Assembly (NCBI RefSeq): GCF_026210795.1
Contig: NC_089459.1
Location: forward strand, 186,001 to 250,000
Reading direction: 5' to 3'
Length of the DNA: 64,000 nucleotides
DNA from: Rhizophagus irregularis
Taxonomy: Eukaryota; Glomeromycota; Glomeromycetes; Glomerales; Glomeraceae
Position 1 is the first letter of the stretch. The number at the start of each line of letters is the position of its first letter. A model generated the notes under the pieces. That model had not been told where the DNA came from and ran no database searches. It saw nothing but the letters and a program-made list of their open reading frames with translations. Of the stretch, positions 48,213-60,345 are shown one piece after another. The position numbers were made by a program, and so were the translations under genes.

Positions 48213-51200
48213 TTATTTCCTCTTAATACGTTGACTCTTTCTTTCTTCAATACTTGCTAATCTCCTTGCATTAAGATATTCTTCATCAAATTGATGTTCA
48301 ATATATTCTTTAAATGGAGGCATCACTCGAATCCAGTAATCAATTTCTGGAATAACTGATCTGTGCGCTTTCAACGTTCGGTATACTTTTTGTCGACTCG
48401 GGAACCAATGTTCATTGTCAACAAATCTTGCGAGTTTTTCTACAAAAAATGATAATATATTTATTAATTTCATAAAATTAATTGATAAAAACAAAAAAGC
48501 ATCATTCTAAATAAATAAATTACCAGGATCATCTGGGTTCGTTGGTTTATCTACAAACAAAGTAACGCCTTGCCATTTTCCTGAAATTACCATTTCGATT
48601 TTTTCTTTGGCTAAGGACATACCTGTTTTTTGCAATGCTTTAAGTATTTGTCCATATACACTAGACCCTCTAAATTTTACATCCACTAACAAAAGACCAG
48701 CTGCTTCCTCAATTTTATCAACCTGCCAGAATTTAAGACCAATAGCACTATTTTTTCCTTGCGTAAAAGTGCTTATTATATCATTGGTTTTCCTTTTCAA
48801 ATTACTAGAAACATATTCATCAAATTGAGTAGAAAGTAGTTTATCTGCAGTGTCTTCTGAGAACGGTTCATAATATTTAGGTGGATCAGCTTCAACGGCT
48901 TCACGCCTAACTGAATTTTGTCGATGTAAGAATGACTGTAAGAAAGTTGCTAGGATAACTTTAGAGCTATATGTATCAAAGAAAGCATCGGCAAGGGGTG
49001 TTTGTCCTTCTATGAATATAAATTCTGAATTATCTAATGATACATTTGGATTTGCAAGTGTTGATTCTAAAATTTTGTTATATCGCAAAATAATCTCTAC
49101 GAATAAATTGACAGCCTTTTTAATTTTGGCGATTATAGTTAACGCATAATCTGAAATTTGATATGTATTAGAATCATAAAATGTTTGTTTGACCGTTGGT
49201 AATTCAGGCACATCTTTCATATCTTTATTCGTTGGTTCTTCCTTATTAGTTTCAACTTTGATACCTGAATCAGAAAGAGCTTTTTCAAATGCAGCCGTGT
49301 AATGAATGTTTGTATTATTATCTGATGCTAAAGCCTTAAAATATTCAGTATAACTTTTTTCAAATTCCTCAACGGGTTCATTTATATAAACCTTTTGATT
49401 AACACCTAAAACCTTGGCGATATCTTCCATACTTTCTTCGATATCTTGCCATTTGTTTAACCTTCTACGAATGGTTTCTTCGATCAAAGATTTTAATAGA
49501 TCTCCTTGTAACCATCTTTGTACATCTTGTGCACTAACATCTCCACATCTTAAAGCACACAATAAATGACCAAGAAATACTAAATTATTCGGAACATGTT
49601 CAATTGTACGATTTGCTGGATTCTCTATGTAATTTTTAAAGAGTTTCTTATTATCCTCACGAAGGGCGCTGGATTGTTTGTAAATCGCGTCACACGTTTC
49701 CAAGATCCATTTTGCCTGACGTCTCTTAAACTCCGATGATGTGTCGCCAAGTGCTCTAGACAATACCAAATAAGGAACAGTGGAGATTTGACTATAAGCA
49801 TAACCGAATATATCAAGAGTAACCAAATATCCCATTATAGGCTATTATAATTATCATTATTATTGTTGTTATTTGAAAAAAAAATAAGGAGTTAATGCCT
49901 AGATTTGAAAATAAAATTTTATTATTATTAAATTATATAATCATTACCTTAATTTTTTCACGAGCTATTGACCAATGTTTTTCATTAATGTATAATGGAA
50001 GAATTCCTATTATAAAAATAAACAATCAATCTATTGAGGTATTTGTTAACATTAACCAAGTAAAAATAGACAAATGCAAACCTGTTATGTTTTCGCGAGC
50101 TAACCCTTTAAAAATACTAGCAGAAATTGATTCTTTTTGGAATCCACCATGAACTGATTCAACACTAGATTTATCATTCAACGCGAAAGTGACCGAATTT
50201 AAGAAAGCTCCTGAACTCATTAATGTTTGGTTTATTTTTTTGATTGAGATTTGAGATGGATCCGCTATAGCAGCTTCAGAACGCCCAACGTCAAGAGTTA
50301 AGCACATACACTCGCCCTCTTTCATGACTTCAATGTAATTATCTATTTTTGTTGAAAAAAAACTTATTAGATAACAAATAATTATAAAGTAAAACCACTT
50401 GATTATTAATATTACCTGTCGAAATTGTGCATGTATAGGTTTGCAAATTATCCTCTGATTCTTGATTCTCCAATTCAACAAAGTCTATTTTACTAACAAT
50501 TTCTTCAATTTTCTTTTCAACTTCTTCCATTTTTTCAACGTTCCTAATGGCACGATCATCGAGTTTTTTCTTTAATCGTTGTTTTGTTATGTTTTTATAC
50601 GCCAAATTATTAAAGTCGGCAATCTTTTGATTTGTCAGAGTTCCTTTTAATGCCCTATATTTTACATATTTTAATTTTAGTCTCAATACAATATTTATTC
50701 ATTTTTTTTTTTCAAAAAAAAAGAAAAAAAGAACACTGAAAGACTTACTCTGACAATATATCTTTAAATTGAAGAATGGTACTTTTTGCATCCATACATT
50801 GTTGAATAAGTTCTCTTCGCGTAATTGATTTGGATTTGAAAGCACCTTGTAAAATATCATTTAATTTTTCATCATAATCATTTGCTTCCTGTGAAATTTC
50901 ATTAAAACGTTGGCGTCGACTCTCATCATTCTTATTACTATTAATTATTTCATTTGTGAGACGTGTAATTTCAAATTGGATATATGGAATCGTTAACAAT
51001 GTAGCCAAAGGATCGTCGGGTTGAACTTGAATTGGGTCAGTTTCAATATCAAAATTTTCTCCACTTTCTTTATCTTTGAAAATTGAAAATTTTCGACCTT
51101 TAATATTAGCGTTCTCATCAGTGAGAACCAACTTTCCACGACCATGAACATCAAATCCAGTAGGTAAGAATTCATCATCACTTATTTTTACATATAAAGT

Positions 51201-52163
51201 GCGGTCACTTAATTCCAATAATTCTAACGTGGTGTTCATTGTTGATTGAATATCTCCCGAAGATTGTACATACTGAAAGTTTCCTTGTTTTGTACCAAGT
51301 TTTGTCAACCATGAAAGAAGTTCTATTACACAAATATAATAATGTCAAAGGAATTAATTAAATTAAATAAACAAATAAAAAAAAAGTTATGATAATATTT
51401 ATTTACTGGCATCATGACTTCCGGTAAACCCAATTGAGTGAATTTCTGTAGAGAATCCGGTTTGAGCCAACGCGGTTTCAAGTTGTGATTTGACAGGGTC
51501 ACTATATCCACCTTGCCCATCAGTAAAGAAGATTATTGCTAAATCTGAATCAATACCCTTTACTTCTTTAATAATACTTTCAAATACGGGATTAAAATCA
51601 GTTCCTAAATTAAAAAGAAATAAATAAAAAAAAAATATTTATTAATAAATAAAATAATATTATATTATAAAGAAATATTAATAATTACCTCCATAAGAGT
51701 TTATATCATCAAAATATTTTTTGATAGAACCATTACTCCATAATAGATTTGGATCATCGGCAAATTTTTTAACTTCACAAGTTGATTGAAAGAAAAAGCA
51801 TGTAATATCCTTTTCAGCAAGTACATGACTTTCGAATAAACCTTCCATTAACTTGAGGATAGATGCTTTGGCCTGGGTCAATCCGGAACCAGCCATAGAT
51901 CCTATATATAAAAAAATTCATGACAATGAAATAATTGGATTAATTAACGGGCAAAATAACGAATGAAATTAATGAAATTAGAAAATTATCGAGAAATGAA
52001 AAAAAAAATCTTTACCTGAAATATCAAGGATGATATATAGTTTGAGTTCACGTCTCTTCCCTTCGAACCATTTAGTAATCACGTCATCAGGTATTTTAAG
52101 AGAAACGATACTTTTATTATCAGAAAAATTATAAAATTTAACTTCTGATTGTTGAGTATCCAT
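48213..52163 (-). CDS. von Willebrand factor A-domain protein, about 1078 aa
   Basis: Nine exons on the minus strand: 52016-52163, 51689-51901, 51407-51604, 50749-51322, 50416-50654, 50082-50342, 49948-50006, 48524-49841 and 48213-48439, in phase. The first exons give a VWA domain (about residues 38-210) with an intact MIDAS: DISGSMAGS, split by intron 1, then GTDFNPVFE supplying Thr, and IIFFTDGQGGYSD supplying Asp. Downstream is a coiled-coil stretch (KMEEVEKKIEEIVSK) and a long helical region ending SIEERKSQRIKRK. No second domain is recognised. There is no signal peptide, so it is probably an intracellular metal-dependent adhesion or scaffold protein; its partner is unknown. Confidence 0.8.
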
Positions 52164-53189
52164 GATTTTAAAATTATTTTTTTCTTTTTTTTTTTTAATA
52201 AAAAAAGAAAGAAATTTAAGTATTATGTATGTATGGAAGTTGACCTTTATATAATAATGGCGTTATCTAACAAAAACGTGAGAAAGTAAATAATTTAACT
52301 GCGGAAAAATTTTCAACTAATAATAGCAATTTCGGAGTTACCTTTGATTATGCGCAGTACAAACAGTAAAATTTACAAATATTAGTTTTTGATTTCAATA
52401 GACCAAAAACCAAATATAGAAAATCATAAACAAAATTGTTGCAGCTGCGGTTTGTAATATTGTAAACTTTATCGGAAATCTTTTTGTATTAACTTTATCT
52501 AGAATTCAATTACTTTATATAGAAATATCGCCACAAATTAAATTAAAATAAACAATAAAGTATTATTTCATTACGTGATTACAAATTTTTTGACTGCGAC
52601 ATAATACACTAACCAAAAAAAAATTTCAAAAGGGAGTGAGTCGTAACAACGTAAAAAAATGAATACTGTAATACTGCATCATGCATCATGCATGATCATG
52701 CGATGATCAAAAGATGAACCGGTAATTATTTTTATATTCGAATTTACGGAAAACGTTCCAATTTAGGATTTTATACAAGATCTGATTACATTTTGCTTTT
52801 TTATGAATACAATTGTAAATCTCTTTTTAATTCAGGTATGAATTACGAATTATTTTTAATAATAATAAATTTTATAATATGACATGATATATCATAAATT
52901 ATGAAACATGGACAATTCCGGGGTAAATGATATTTAAAACGCGATATTTACGCGTGATAATTAGAAAAGTTCAAAAAGGAGATAAGAAATTAACCAATCG
53001 TTTTTTATTTTCTTTTTACTAAGAAATTTTTATGGAAATTAAAGAAAGATTAAAAAAATTGGTAAATAGTTTAGATCTGCTTCTAAGTATAGTTTTTTCT
53101 AAATATAAAAAGAGCAGTAATGAACAAACTTAACAACTTGTTTAAAAGAAAAAAAAAACAAAAATTCTTAAAAAGATAATCAATTAAAC
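52164..53189. other. Divergent intergenic region
   Basis: 1 kb between the VWA gene (-) and the secreted-protein gene (+). It includes a TGCATCATGCATGATCATGC palindromic cluster at about 52674-52700. No gene is seen. Confidence 0.5.
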
Positions 53190-53684
53190 ATGAAATCTGT
53201 GTCAACATTTCTATTCTCATTAATAATGCTGTTAGTTGTTACTACAGCAAAATCTTCAGAAAGAGGACTTTTCAAAAGGGCCATTTTTCCGCCTATATCA
53301 CCAACTATACCTATACCTACTCCTACAACTTCGTTACCACCTACACCACCTACACCACCTGCACCACCTGCACCACCTGCACCACCTGCGCCACCTGCAC
53401 CACCACCACCTATACCAACTGCATCGACCCCAACAGTTACCGTAACGATTTTATCTACATCCTTTTTACCAGCTGAGACTACTCCTCCTGCTCCTCAAAC
53501 TACGGAAGTGCCATCAACAACGGTTGAGGTAATTAAAACAGTTGCGCCGGCTTCAATTCCAACAGATTCAGGTTCAGATTCATATTACGAAGGAAATGGT
53601 AATTCATTGATTGTGGAAGGAATTGGAATTAAAATGAGTATAGCTGCTGTATTTTTGAATGTGTTTTACGTACTTTTTGCATAA
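53190..53684 (+). CDS. Secreted proline-rich, probably GPI-anchored protein, 164 aa
   Basis: Single exon. The N-terminal MKSVSTFLFSLIMLLVVTTA is a clear signal peptide, followed by a Lys-Arg pair (LFKR, residues 27-30) that Kex2 could cut. The middle is a low-complexity Pro/Ala/Thr tract built from a 9-bp DNA repeat (CACCTGCAC, about 53330-53410) giving PPA triplets, then Thr/Ser-rich sequence fit for O-mannosylation. The C-terminus IGIKMSIAAVFLNVFYVLFA is hydrophobic after a Gly/Asn-rich stretch, as in GPI signals. A cell-wall or surface role is likely. The repeat number could vary between strains. Confidence 0.8.
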   Translation: MKSVSTFLFSLIMLLVVTTAKSSERGLFKRAIFPPISPTIPIPTPTTSLPPTPPTPPAPPAPPAPPAPPAPPPPIPTASTPTVTVTILSTSFLPAETTPPAPQTTEVPSTTVEVIKTVAPASIPTDSGSDSYYEGNGNSLIVEGIGIKMSIAAVFLNVFYVLFA

Positions 53685-53939
53685 TAATTTTTTATTAGTA
53701 TATAATATACACACACACACATATATATATTCTATATGTTTAAATTAAAAATTTTTATTAAAAAATTGTGATTTTTATTATGAAAGAGAGATTAAAAAAA
53801 AGTACGTATATAAAAAAATTATTCTTTCCTCATATTTTTTTTTTAAAAAAAAAAGACCTAATATAGAATATCATAAGATATTTATATACACTTATAATTT
53901 AAATTAATATTACTAATATTATAATTTTGGTGAGGGCTA

Positions 53940-56502
53940 TTATAATTTATAATAATGTAAATTAACAATCCACATAATTATTATTAATAAAGTTATTCTA
54001 ATTTTCAAATTATTCAATAATTTTTCACAAAGATTAATTATGGAATTGAGTGGATTATTATTATTATCATTTTCGCGATCATCAAATTTTTCATTATTAT
54101 CATCTACTACTAGTACAACATTAGGATCGGGAGGATTATCACTTCCTTTTATATTTGTAGTCGTTATTATTGTTGAACGACAAATCCAATTAGTTAATTC
54201 ACTCGTGGATTTGGTCAAGTAATAACAAATGTAAATGAAAATGAAAGAGGCCACAAATAAGTTAATCCACCACCAAAATCCCCATTGTCCATCACCAACT
54301 AATACAAGTAACCCTTTGGTATCAGCAGCAAGCCACATATGAAATTGTCCAATAAAAGTTTCTAAAGAACATTTTCCAATAAAAGTGAATAATCCACTAG
54401 TGGTATTTCTTAAATATTGTGTACTATTTCTTAATATGATAAAAGAAATAATAGGCAAGAATGAAATATAAGGATGATATTCATTATATTTAAACTTATT
54501 TTCTCTGGTTATTTCAAAATGAAGGAACCAAATCATCACAATAGCGGAAATAATTATAGAATATCGTTTAATTGTTGTCCAATATTTCTTTTCAGTTATT
54601 TTATATTCTTGAAATTTAATTAGTATCAGTCCAACTAACATTCCAATATATACAATAAATATATCTAATTGTATCCGAAATCTCCACTCTTTTACGTTCC
54701 AATTAATATTCGCAATGATTTCTAGAAATGAAAATATGTTCTCTAATATTCCTGGTTTAAGTATAATCCAATACACAATTGTACATGAAAGTGCCATCTT
54801 ACTTAATAAGAATATCATCGAATTGTTGCGTGATGATCTAATATACATCGTTATATAAATAACAAAGAACCAAAATGTTGTCAATGGGGTGAAATAATAA
54901 GAGAGATAATCAGTATCCATAACGTAAGTTAATACTATGGTCAATAAGTTCAATCTAATTACTACGTTAACAATACGATTAAGTCCAAAATCCGCTTTTT
55001 TATAGAAAAAAATGAAATGTCCATATCCTGTCATGAATAAATAAGATGCCACTAAAATTCTAATTGAATTGTAAATTCCGGATACTCTTGATGCTCCTAT
55101 ATAATGATATACAAGTACTGCCATTTGCATCCATCCTTTCCATTCGTCCGTTTGATCACGATTAAGGAATGCTTGATCCTTATCTTTAGTTTTTAATGAA
55201 AATATTCCACCGACTAAGTAAAGAATGGTGAGTAATGTGAAGTGATAGACATCATACTGTTTATGAGATTTAGAGAAAAGAGAAGAACGATCTGACCAAT
55301 ACATATATATAACTGCTAACCCAAATGTAAGTAATGAGAATAATATAGATTCTGATGGAATTATTTTTTCCAATAATCTATTAGATCGATATTCAAATAT
55401 TTTATAATAAACACCAATTGGTATTAATACAAGAAAGACTACAAAAATGCTAAATTGCGCCCATTTCATTTGTGGATATCTATTACAACATGTATTAGAC
55501 ATTGGAGCTTTTTTAGGTAATAAATCATTACATCTATAATTGAGTAGGATATCCGCTTGAATATTTATAATCTCATCCGAATAATGCAATCCGTCTTCCG
55601 TTTCTTCTCTTGCTTCTTCAATAATTTTATTAAATACGAATGGAACATCTAATAAATCTTTTTCTTTTTGCTTAACTTTTAAATATTCATTCATTTTATA
55701 AATATCTTCATCTGACATCGTAATTGCTCTTGTTGGACTTAATTTTTCATGAACTAAATGTTCTACCGGTGCAAAAAATATTGCATCAGCAATAGAAAAG
55801 TAAGCTTTTGGTGATGATGTGATGACGTCAAATATTCTATCTATATTTTTTTTCCATCCGTTAATTCCACCATTTCCTCGATGTCTTAAATACCATAATC
55901 CACTACCCATTACTAAAATACTTGGTCTTTTACCAAATAACCCTCTACTTCTTTCATGACTCTTTCCTAATAAAATATCTGTTGAATTACTATTTAAATA
56001 AGGATCCCATCGGAAATCAAATGTAATCTCGTTGAACGTAAAATGTAAATCGGAATGTTTGGGTTGTGATGTTGTATTTATTGTAGGTTCGATTTTTTTT
56101 ATTAATGAATAAAACAATGCACGAATCGTTGAATCCCCTATGAAAAGAATTCGTCGATTTTTTAAACATGATGCTGCACTTTGCGTATCATATTTCTTCA
56201 TCATGCATGATGATGGTTGCCAATTTCTATGTTCGGTTGAATCTAAAAATGATCCATCGTTGAGCAAACTATTGCACTTAAATGGATCATTATCTGAAAT
56301 AGATTTTTAATGAAGCAAAAAAGTATAAACGTATGGCCTTTTAATTTAAATATTGTATTTCTTAATATCAATACTTATATCAATACTTACTGAGATAGTT
56401 TGAACCGAGAGCATATAAGAAAATTATAGCTACCAGAGCCCAAAATGTATAATGAATGATATTTGGTCTATTAATTGAATAATGCGGGGACCCTTTCGAC
56501 AT
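53940..56502 (-). CDS. CAS1-like sialate/polysaccharide O-acetyltransferase, 821 aa
   Basis: Two exons on the minus strand: 56391-56502 and 53940-56293. Exon 1 encodes a short cytosolic tail and the first membrane anchor (WALVAIIFLYALGS). The luminal domain follows the PC-esterase/GDSL pattern: RRILFIGDSTIRALFYSLI with the GDS nucleophile near residue 86, and TEDGLHYSDEI supplying the DxxH dyad. From about residue 310 a series of roughly ten membrane helices makes the CAS1 acyltransferase portion. Relatives are Cryptococcus Cas1p (capsule glucuronoxylomannan O-acetylation) and animal CASD1 (sialic acid), acting in the Golgi. The acceptor in this organism is unknown; a wall glycan is my inference. 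Domain order and length suit the family. Confidence 0.9.
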
Positions 56503-56843
56503 GTTAACTCTCAAACTAGAGAATTATAAAAGGGTAAAGAATGTTGAAGTAAAGAAAGGGGAGGAGTTTGTAAAACGGAAATGTTGGGATGTTGATGAGG
56601 AAAGAGTAAAAGTAAGTTATGAAATTAGAAATTTCCAAAATCACAGTAATAATGCTATATTGTAGATCATTGTAATACAAATAGTAAAATAACTGTTAAT
56701 TTGTATGCCACAAATTTATGCTTGTGTTACATAAATGCAACCTGTGTATCATTTCTATTTTCTATACAAAAACGGATATATAAGTGATATTTTTTCATTT
56801 CTTTACAACTCGTTATTCTTTTTTTTTGTTTTTATTTTCCAAG
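56503..56843. promoter_or_regulatory. Divergent promoter of the CAS1-like gene and nicastrin
   Basis: 341 bp separate the two divergent start codons and contain no gene, so both promoters must lie largely here. The T-rich tract just before the nicastrin ATG resembles other fungal core promoters. No factor site is identified. Confidence 0.5.
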
Positions 56844-59800
56844 ATGTATATAAATATATTATTAAAAAAAATTCTTTTTATTTCATTATTGACGCATCTA
56901 GGTAATGTACCCCATAACGAAACAATCATTATTTAAAGTAAAAAACTTATATTAAAAACTAACATATTTTAAATATATTTCGTGCAATTTCTTGTAACGA
57001 ATAGCGTTATCACAGGATAATGAATTTAATAAGGTTTTTTATAAGAAACTAGTTTCCGTACCATGCGTTCGTATATTAAATTCAACCGGCGTAATGGGAT
57101 GTCAATGTGCGTAATTTTCAATTTCACCAATTTATTCTTCGGATCAAACCTATTTGTAACCCACTTTTATTCCTAAAGCTTTAAAACCGACAAGTGGATT
57201 ATTAATCTTAACAGAAACGCAAGATTTATTAAATGATTTTATAAAATCAGACCGAAAAGGAAAATATGTTGTAATACTTCCATACGAATTAATGACAAAG
57301 TAATTACTAATATAATTTTTTCTTAATAAATTGAAACATATTCATAACACTAATTATAACCTTCGGTATAATAACCTTTTTTTATATATTTTTAGTGATA
57401 ACCTAAGATCACTTGAATCATCGGGAAAGATGTCTGGTGTATTAACATTAATAAATGGTACTGATCCAAGTTCATCAAACTCTGCTCCTATAATACAACG
57501 ACCGATTTTTTTATCACCGGATGAAAAATGTCCAAGTTGTCAATTCGGGTTATATAGAAATGATGAAAGTAGGTATATATGGAATCCAAATGTAAGTGAT
57601 ATAACAAAAAAAAAAGGTCGAAATTTTATTTTACGACATGATATATATTTGTAAAATTTATTTTTTTTGTAGGGATTAGGGATTATTCAAGAAAGATATG
57701 ATTTTCCTATATTTGCATTATATCCTTATGATAAACCATCCATTAAAAGTTATAATAGAATTATAAATGTAAGTTTATACCATATATTTATTGAAATTAA
57801 TATATTATCTTCTAACATTATTTCAATTTAGGGAGTGCAATTTAATGAACGAAAATCTTATGTAAGATTTCCTTTGAAAGCGGTGGAATTTGATGCACTT
57901 ATGTATGCTGCTGTAGACGCTTCTACATGTTTAAGAAGAAGTAGCTATTATCATTTTTTTTTAAAAAAGTATTTTGAAGTATAACTTATAATTATAATTA
58001 TTAAAATATACATGTATTTTTTAAATACTTTTAAAGATTTTTGTAATCCGGTTGGAGGATATTCGGTTTATTCAACACCATCAATTGATATGAATGAGAA
58101 TGATGGTAAACCAATTATAATAGTATCAGCTGCTATGGACAGTAAATCATTATTTCAAGATATTACGTTTGGGTTAAATAATGGTATATCTGGTTCAATT
58201 GCTTTAATAGCTATAGCAGATGCATTAAGTAGGGTAAGCTAACTTAAGAAATTTAGTAAAAAAAAAATTTCAAACCCATAATATAACTAATTAATTCTTT
58301 TTTTTTTCTTTTTTGTCAAGTCGCCAACACCAGTAAAGAACTTTCAAAAACATATATTATTTACATCGTTTGCAGGGGAATCATGGGGATTTTTAGGATC
58401 ACAAAGATTTGTTAAAAACATTTTTGAACCGTTTAATTGTATTCAAAATAAAACCAAACCAACAACATCATGTGGGTTCAATACTGGGAATTTTGGTGGA
58501 TGTACTTTTCCTTGTTTTAGAGATTTAGACTTCAAAAGAATAAATTTTGGTAACATAGATTCTATATTCGAACTAAGTAGTGTAGCTAATGGGATAAGTA
58601 AGGGGCCGGGAAATATACAAGAATTTAAGTATTTTGTACATGTTGATAACGAGAACAATGCTGGAAATCGATTATTAATGCAAGGATTAGGAGCGTTATC
58701 AGCTGTTGGAGGAACAGGAGCGGGATTTGTTAGAAATGCTAGCGAGGATGGTGTATTCAGAAAATTGCCTCCCAGTAGTTCTATGGCTTTCTTGGAAAAA
58801 AATATAAATATACCAGCTGTAGTTATAAGCGATTTTCAAGCAAATTTAAGCAAGTAAGTTAAGAAATACATTAAGAGAGGAAAATATATTATTAATAATC
58901 GATTGATGATTTTTTAATTCTTTTTTGTCTATATAGTTATTATAATAGTGAATATGATGATGGAAGTGATTTGGATGTTTCAACAATTATCTCTTCAATT
59001 TGTTCAATAGCAAATGTAACATCACAAGCTGTTTGGTTACATGCACAAAATTTATTGAGTCCAACCAGTTCAGCTGCAAATAATCCCATTTCCGTTAATT
59101 GTACTTTAGTTGGATTATTATTTGACTGTTTAACCGTAGATGCTTCTTGTTCTTTATTTGACGCTTTTAGAAAAAGTAAAGGTAAGTAATATGAGTCATA
59201 AAATTTATTGGAAAATTTTGGGCTTCTAATATTAAAATTTTTTATTTTTATTCTCTTTAAATAAGATGATAGGATATCTCATTATACGGGAGTATTTCAA
59301 CAAGGTTCACAACAGCTTTTACCACGCTTTCATTATAATGTTTTAGGATCAATAAATGCTAATTCAATATCGGATCGGAAATGTAAAAATGACGTGGATT
59401 GTGAGGTATGTTTAATTTTCCTAAGTATAAATTTCAGCATTTTTATCAATTAATTCAATTTGAATATTCTTCTTTTAGTTTGGAGAAATTTGTGCAAACC
59501 TACACTGTACGAATTCTTTTACGAGATATCATGATTCATATGGTGCTGGATTAGAGTTTAATGAAAAAGGCGAAACTACGATAGTTGATCCTGAAAAAAC
59601 TACATGGGTAGAAAGCGTGTACGTAAATTGAATTTTATTTATTTAAATGTTAATGATTCTTATGGCTTTATTTCACATTGGTTTAACATGTTTTTTTTGT
59701 TTGTTAATTTTTTGAGTAGGTGGTCGGATTTTAAATTTAATTTATTTAATATAACTTCAAGTGAATCACAAATTGGTGAATTGATGACCGGTATACTTTT

Positions 59801-59870
59801 AACAATTTTAAGTATTATTTGTGTAATTTTTGGTAAAAAATATATAAGACAAACTTTGAAACTTGATTAA
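56844..59870 (+). CDS. NCSTN: Nicastrin, gamma-secretase subunit, about 695 aa
   Basis: Twelve exons in phase: 56844-56901, 57005-57106, 57179-57299, 57396-57591, 57673-57768, 57832-57940, 58037-58233, 58321-58853, 58937-59181, 59266-59405, 59479-59618 and 59720-59870. A signal peptide (MYINILLKKILFISLLTHLG) precedes the nicastrin start CVRILNSTGVMGCQ. The aminopeptidase-like ectodomain shows WNPNGLGIIQERYDFPIFAL, a Cys-Leu-Arg-Arg segment, SAAMDSKSLF, and FAGESWGFLGSQR, equivalent to the human DYIGS region with the substrate-contact Glu kept. SHYTGVFQQG and LPRFHYNVLGS follow. One C-terminal helix (GELMTGILLTILSIICVIFG) anchors it. Length suits the human protein (709 aa). Intron 6 has an unusual GTAGCT donor. 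Confidence 0.92.
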
Positions 59871-60345
59871 ATATACCGAATATTATAATAGGAAAAATAT
59901 ATAAAAATCTTGTAATTTATTTATTAATCATTGTAGGGAAAAGGGAAAATAGAGAAAAATGGTAGAATAAATTTATAAAGAAGGTATAAATGGTGTAGAA
60001 TTAATTACAGTATATATATTAGATATTCATTAGTTTTATTAAATATTGTAATTTATACGTTTAATATATATTAATTTACTAATTTACTAATTTCTTTTTA
60101 TATAATTTAAATAAATGCATTTTTGTCAACGTAATTGCGTAAATGTTCTTTGACGCCGAATTTACTATTTGCGGCAATCTTCTATTTTCTGATGCACAGT
60201 TACACCCCAAACCATACTCACTATGTATAAAAATTAAAAAAATCCCAAAGCCCAGATGAAAAGGTGTTCCAACCCTAAAAGTACATAAAAGATTAAATTT
60301 TTAACTTTTTTTGGGGGGATGAATTCGGAGAGTTGTTTGAAAATG
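59871..60345. other. Intergenic, nothing recognised
   Basis: AT-rich 3' flank of nicastrin with no open frame of note. Confidence 0.5.
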
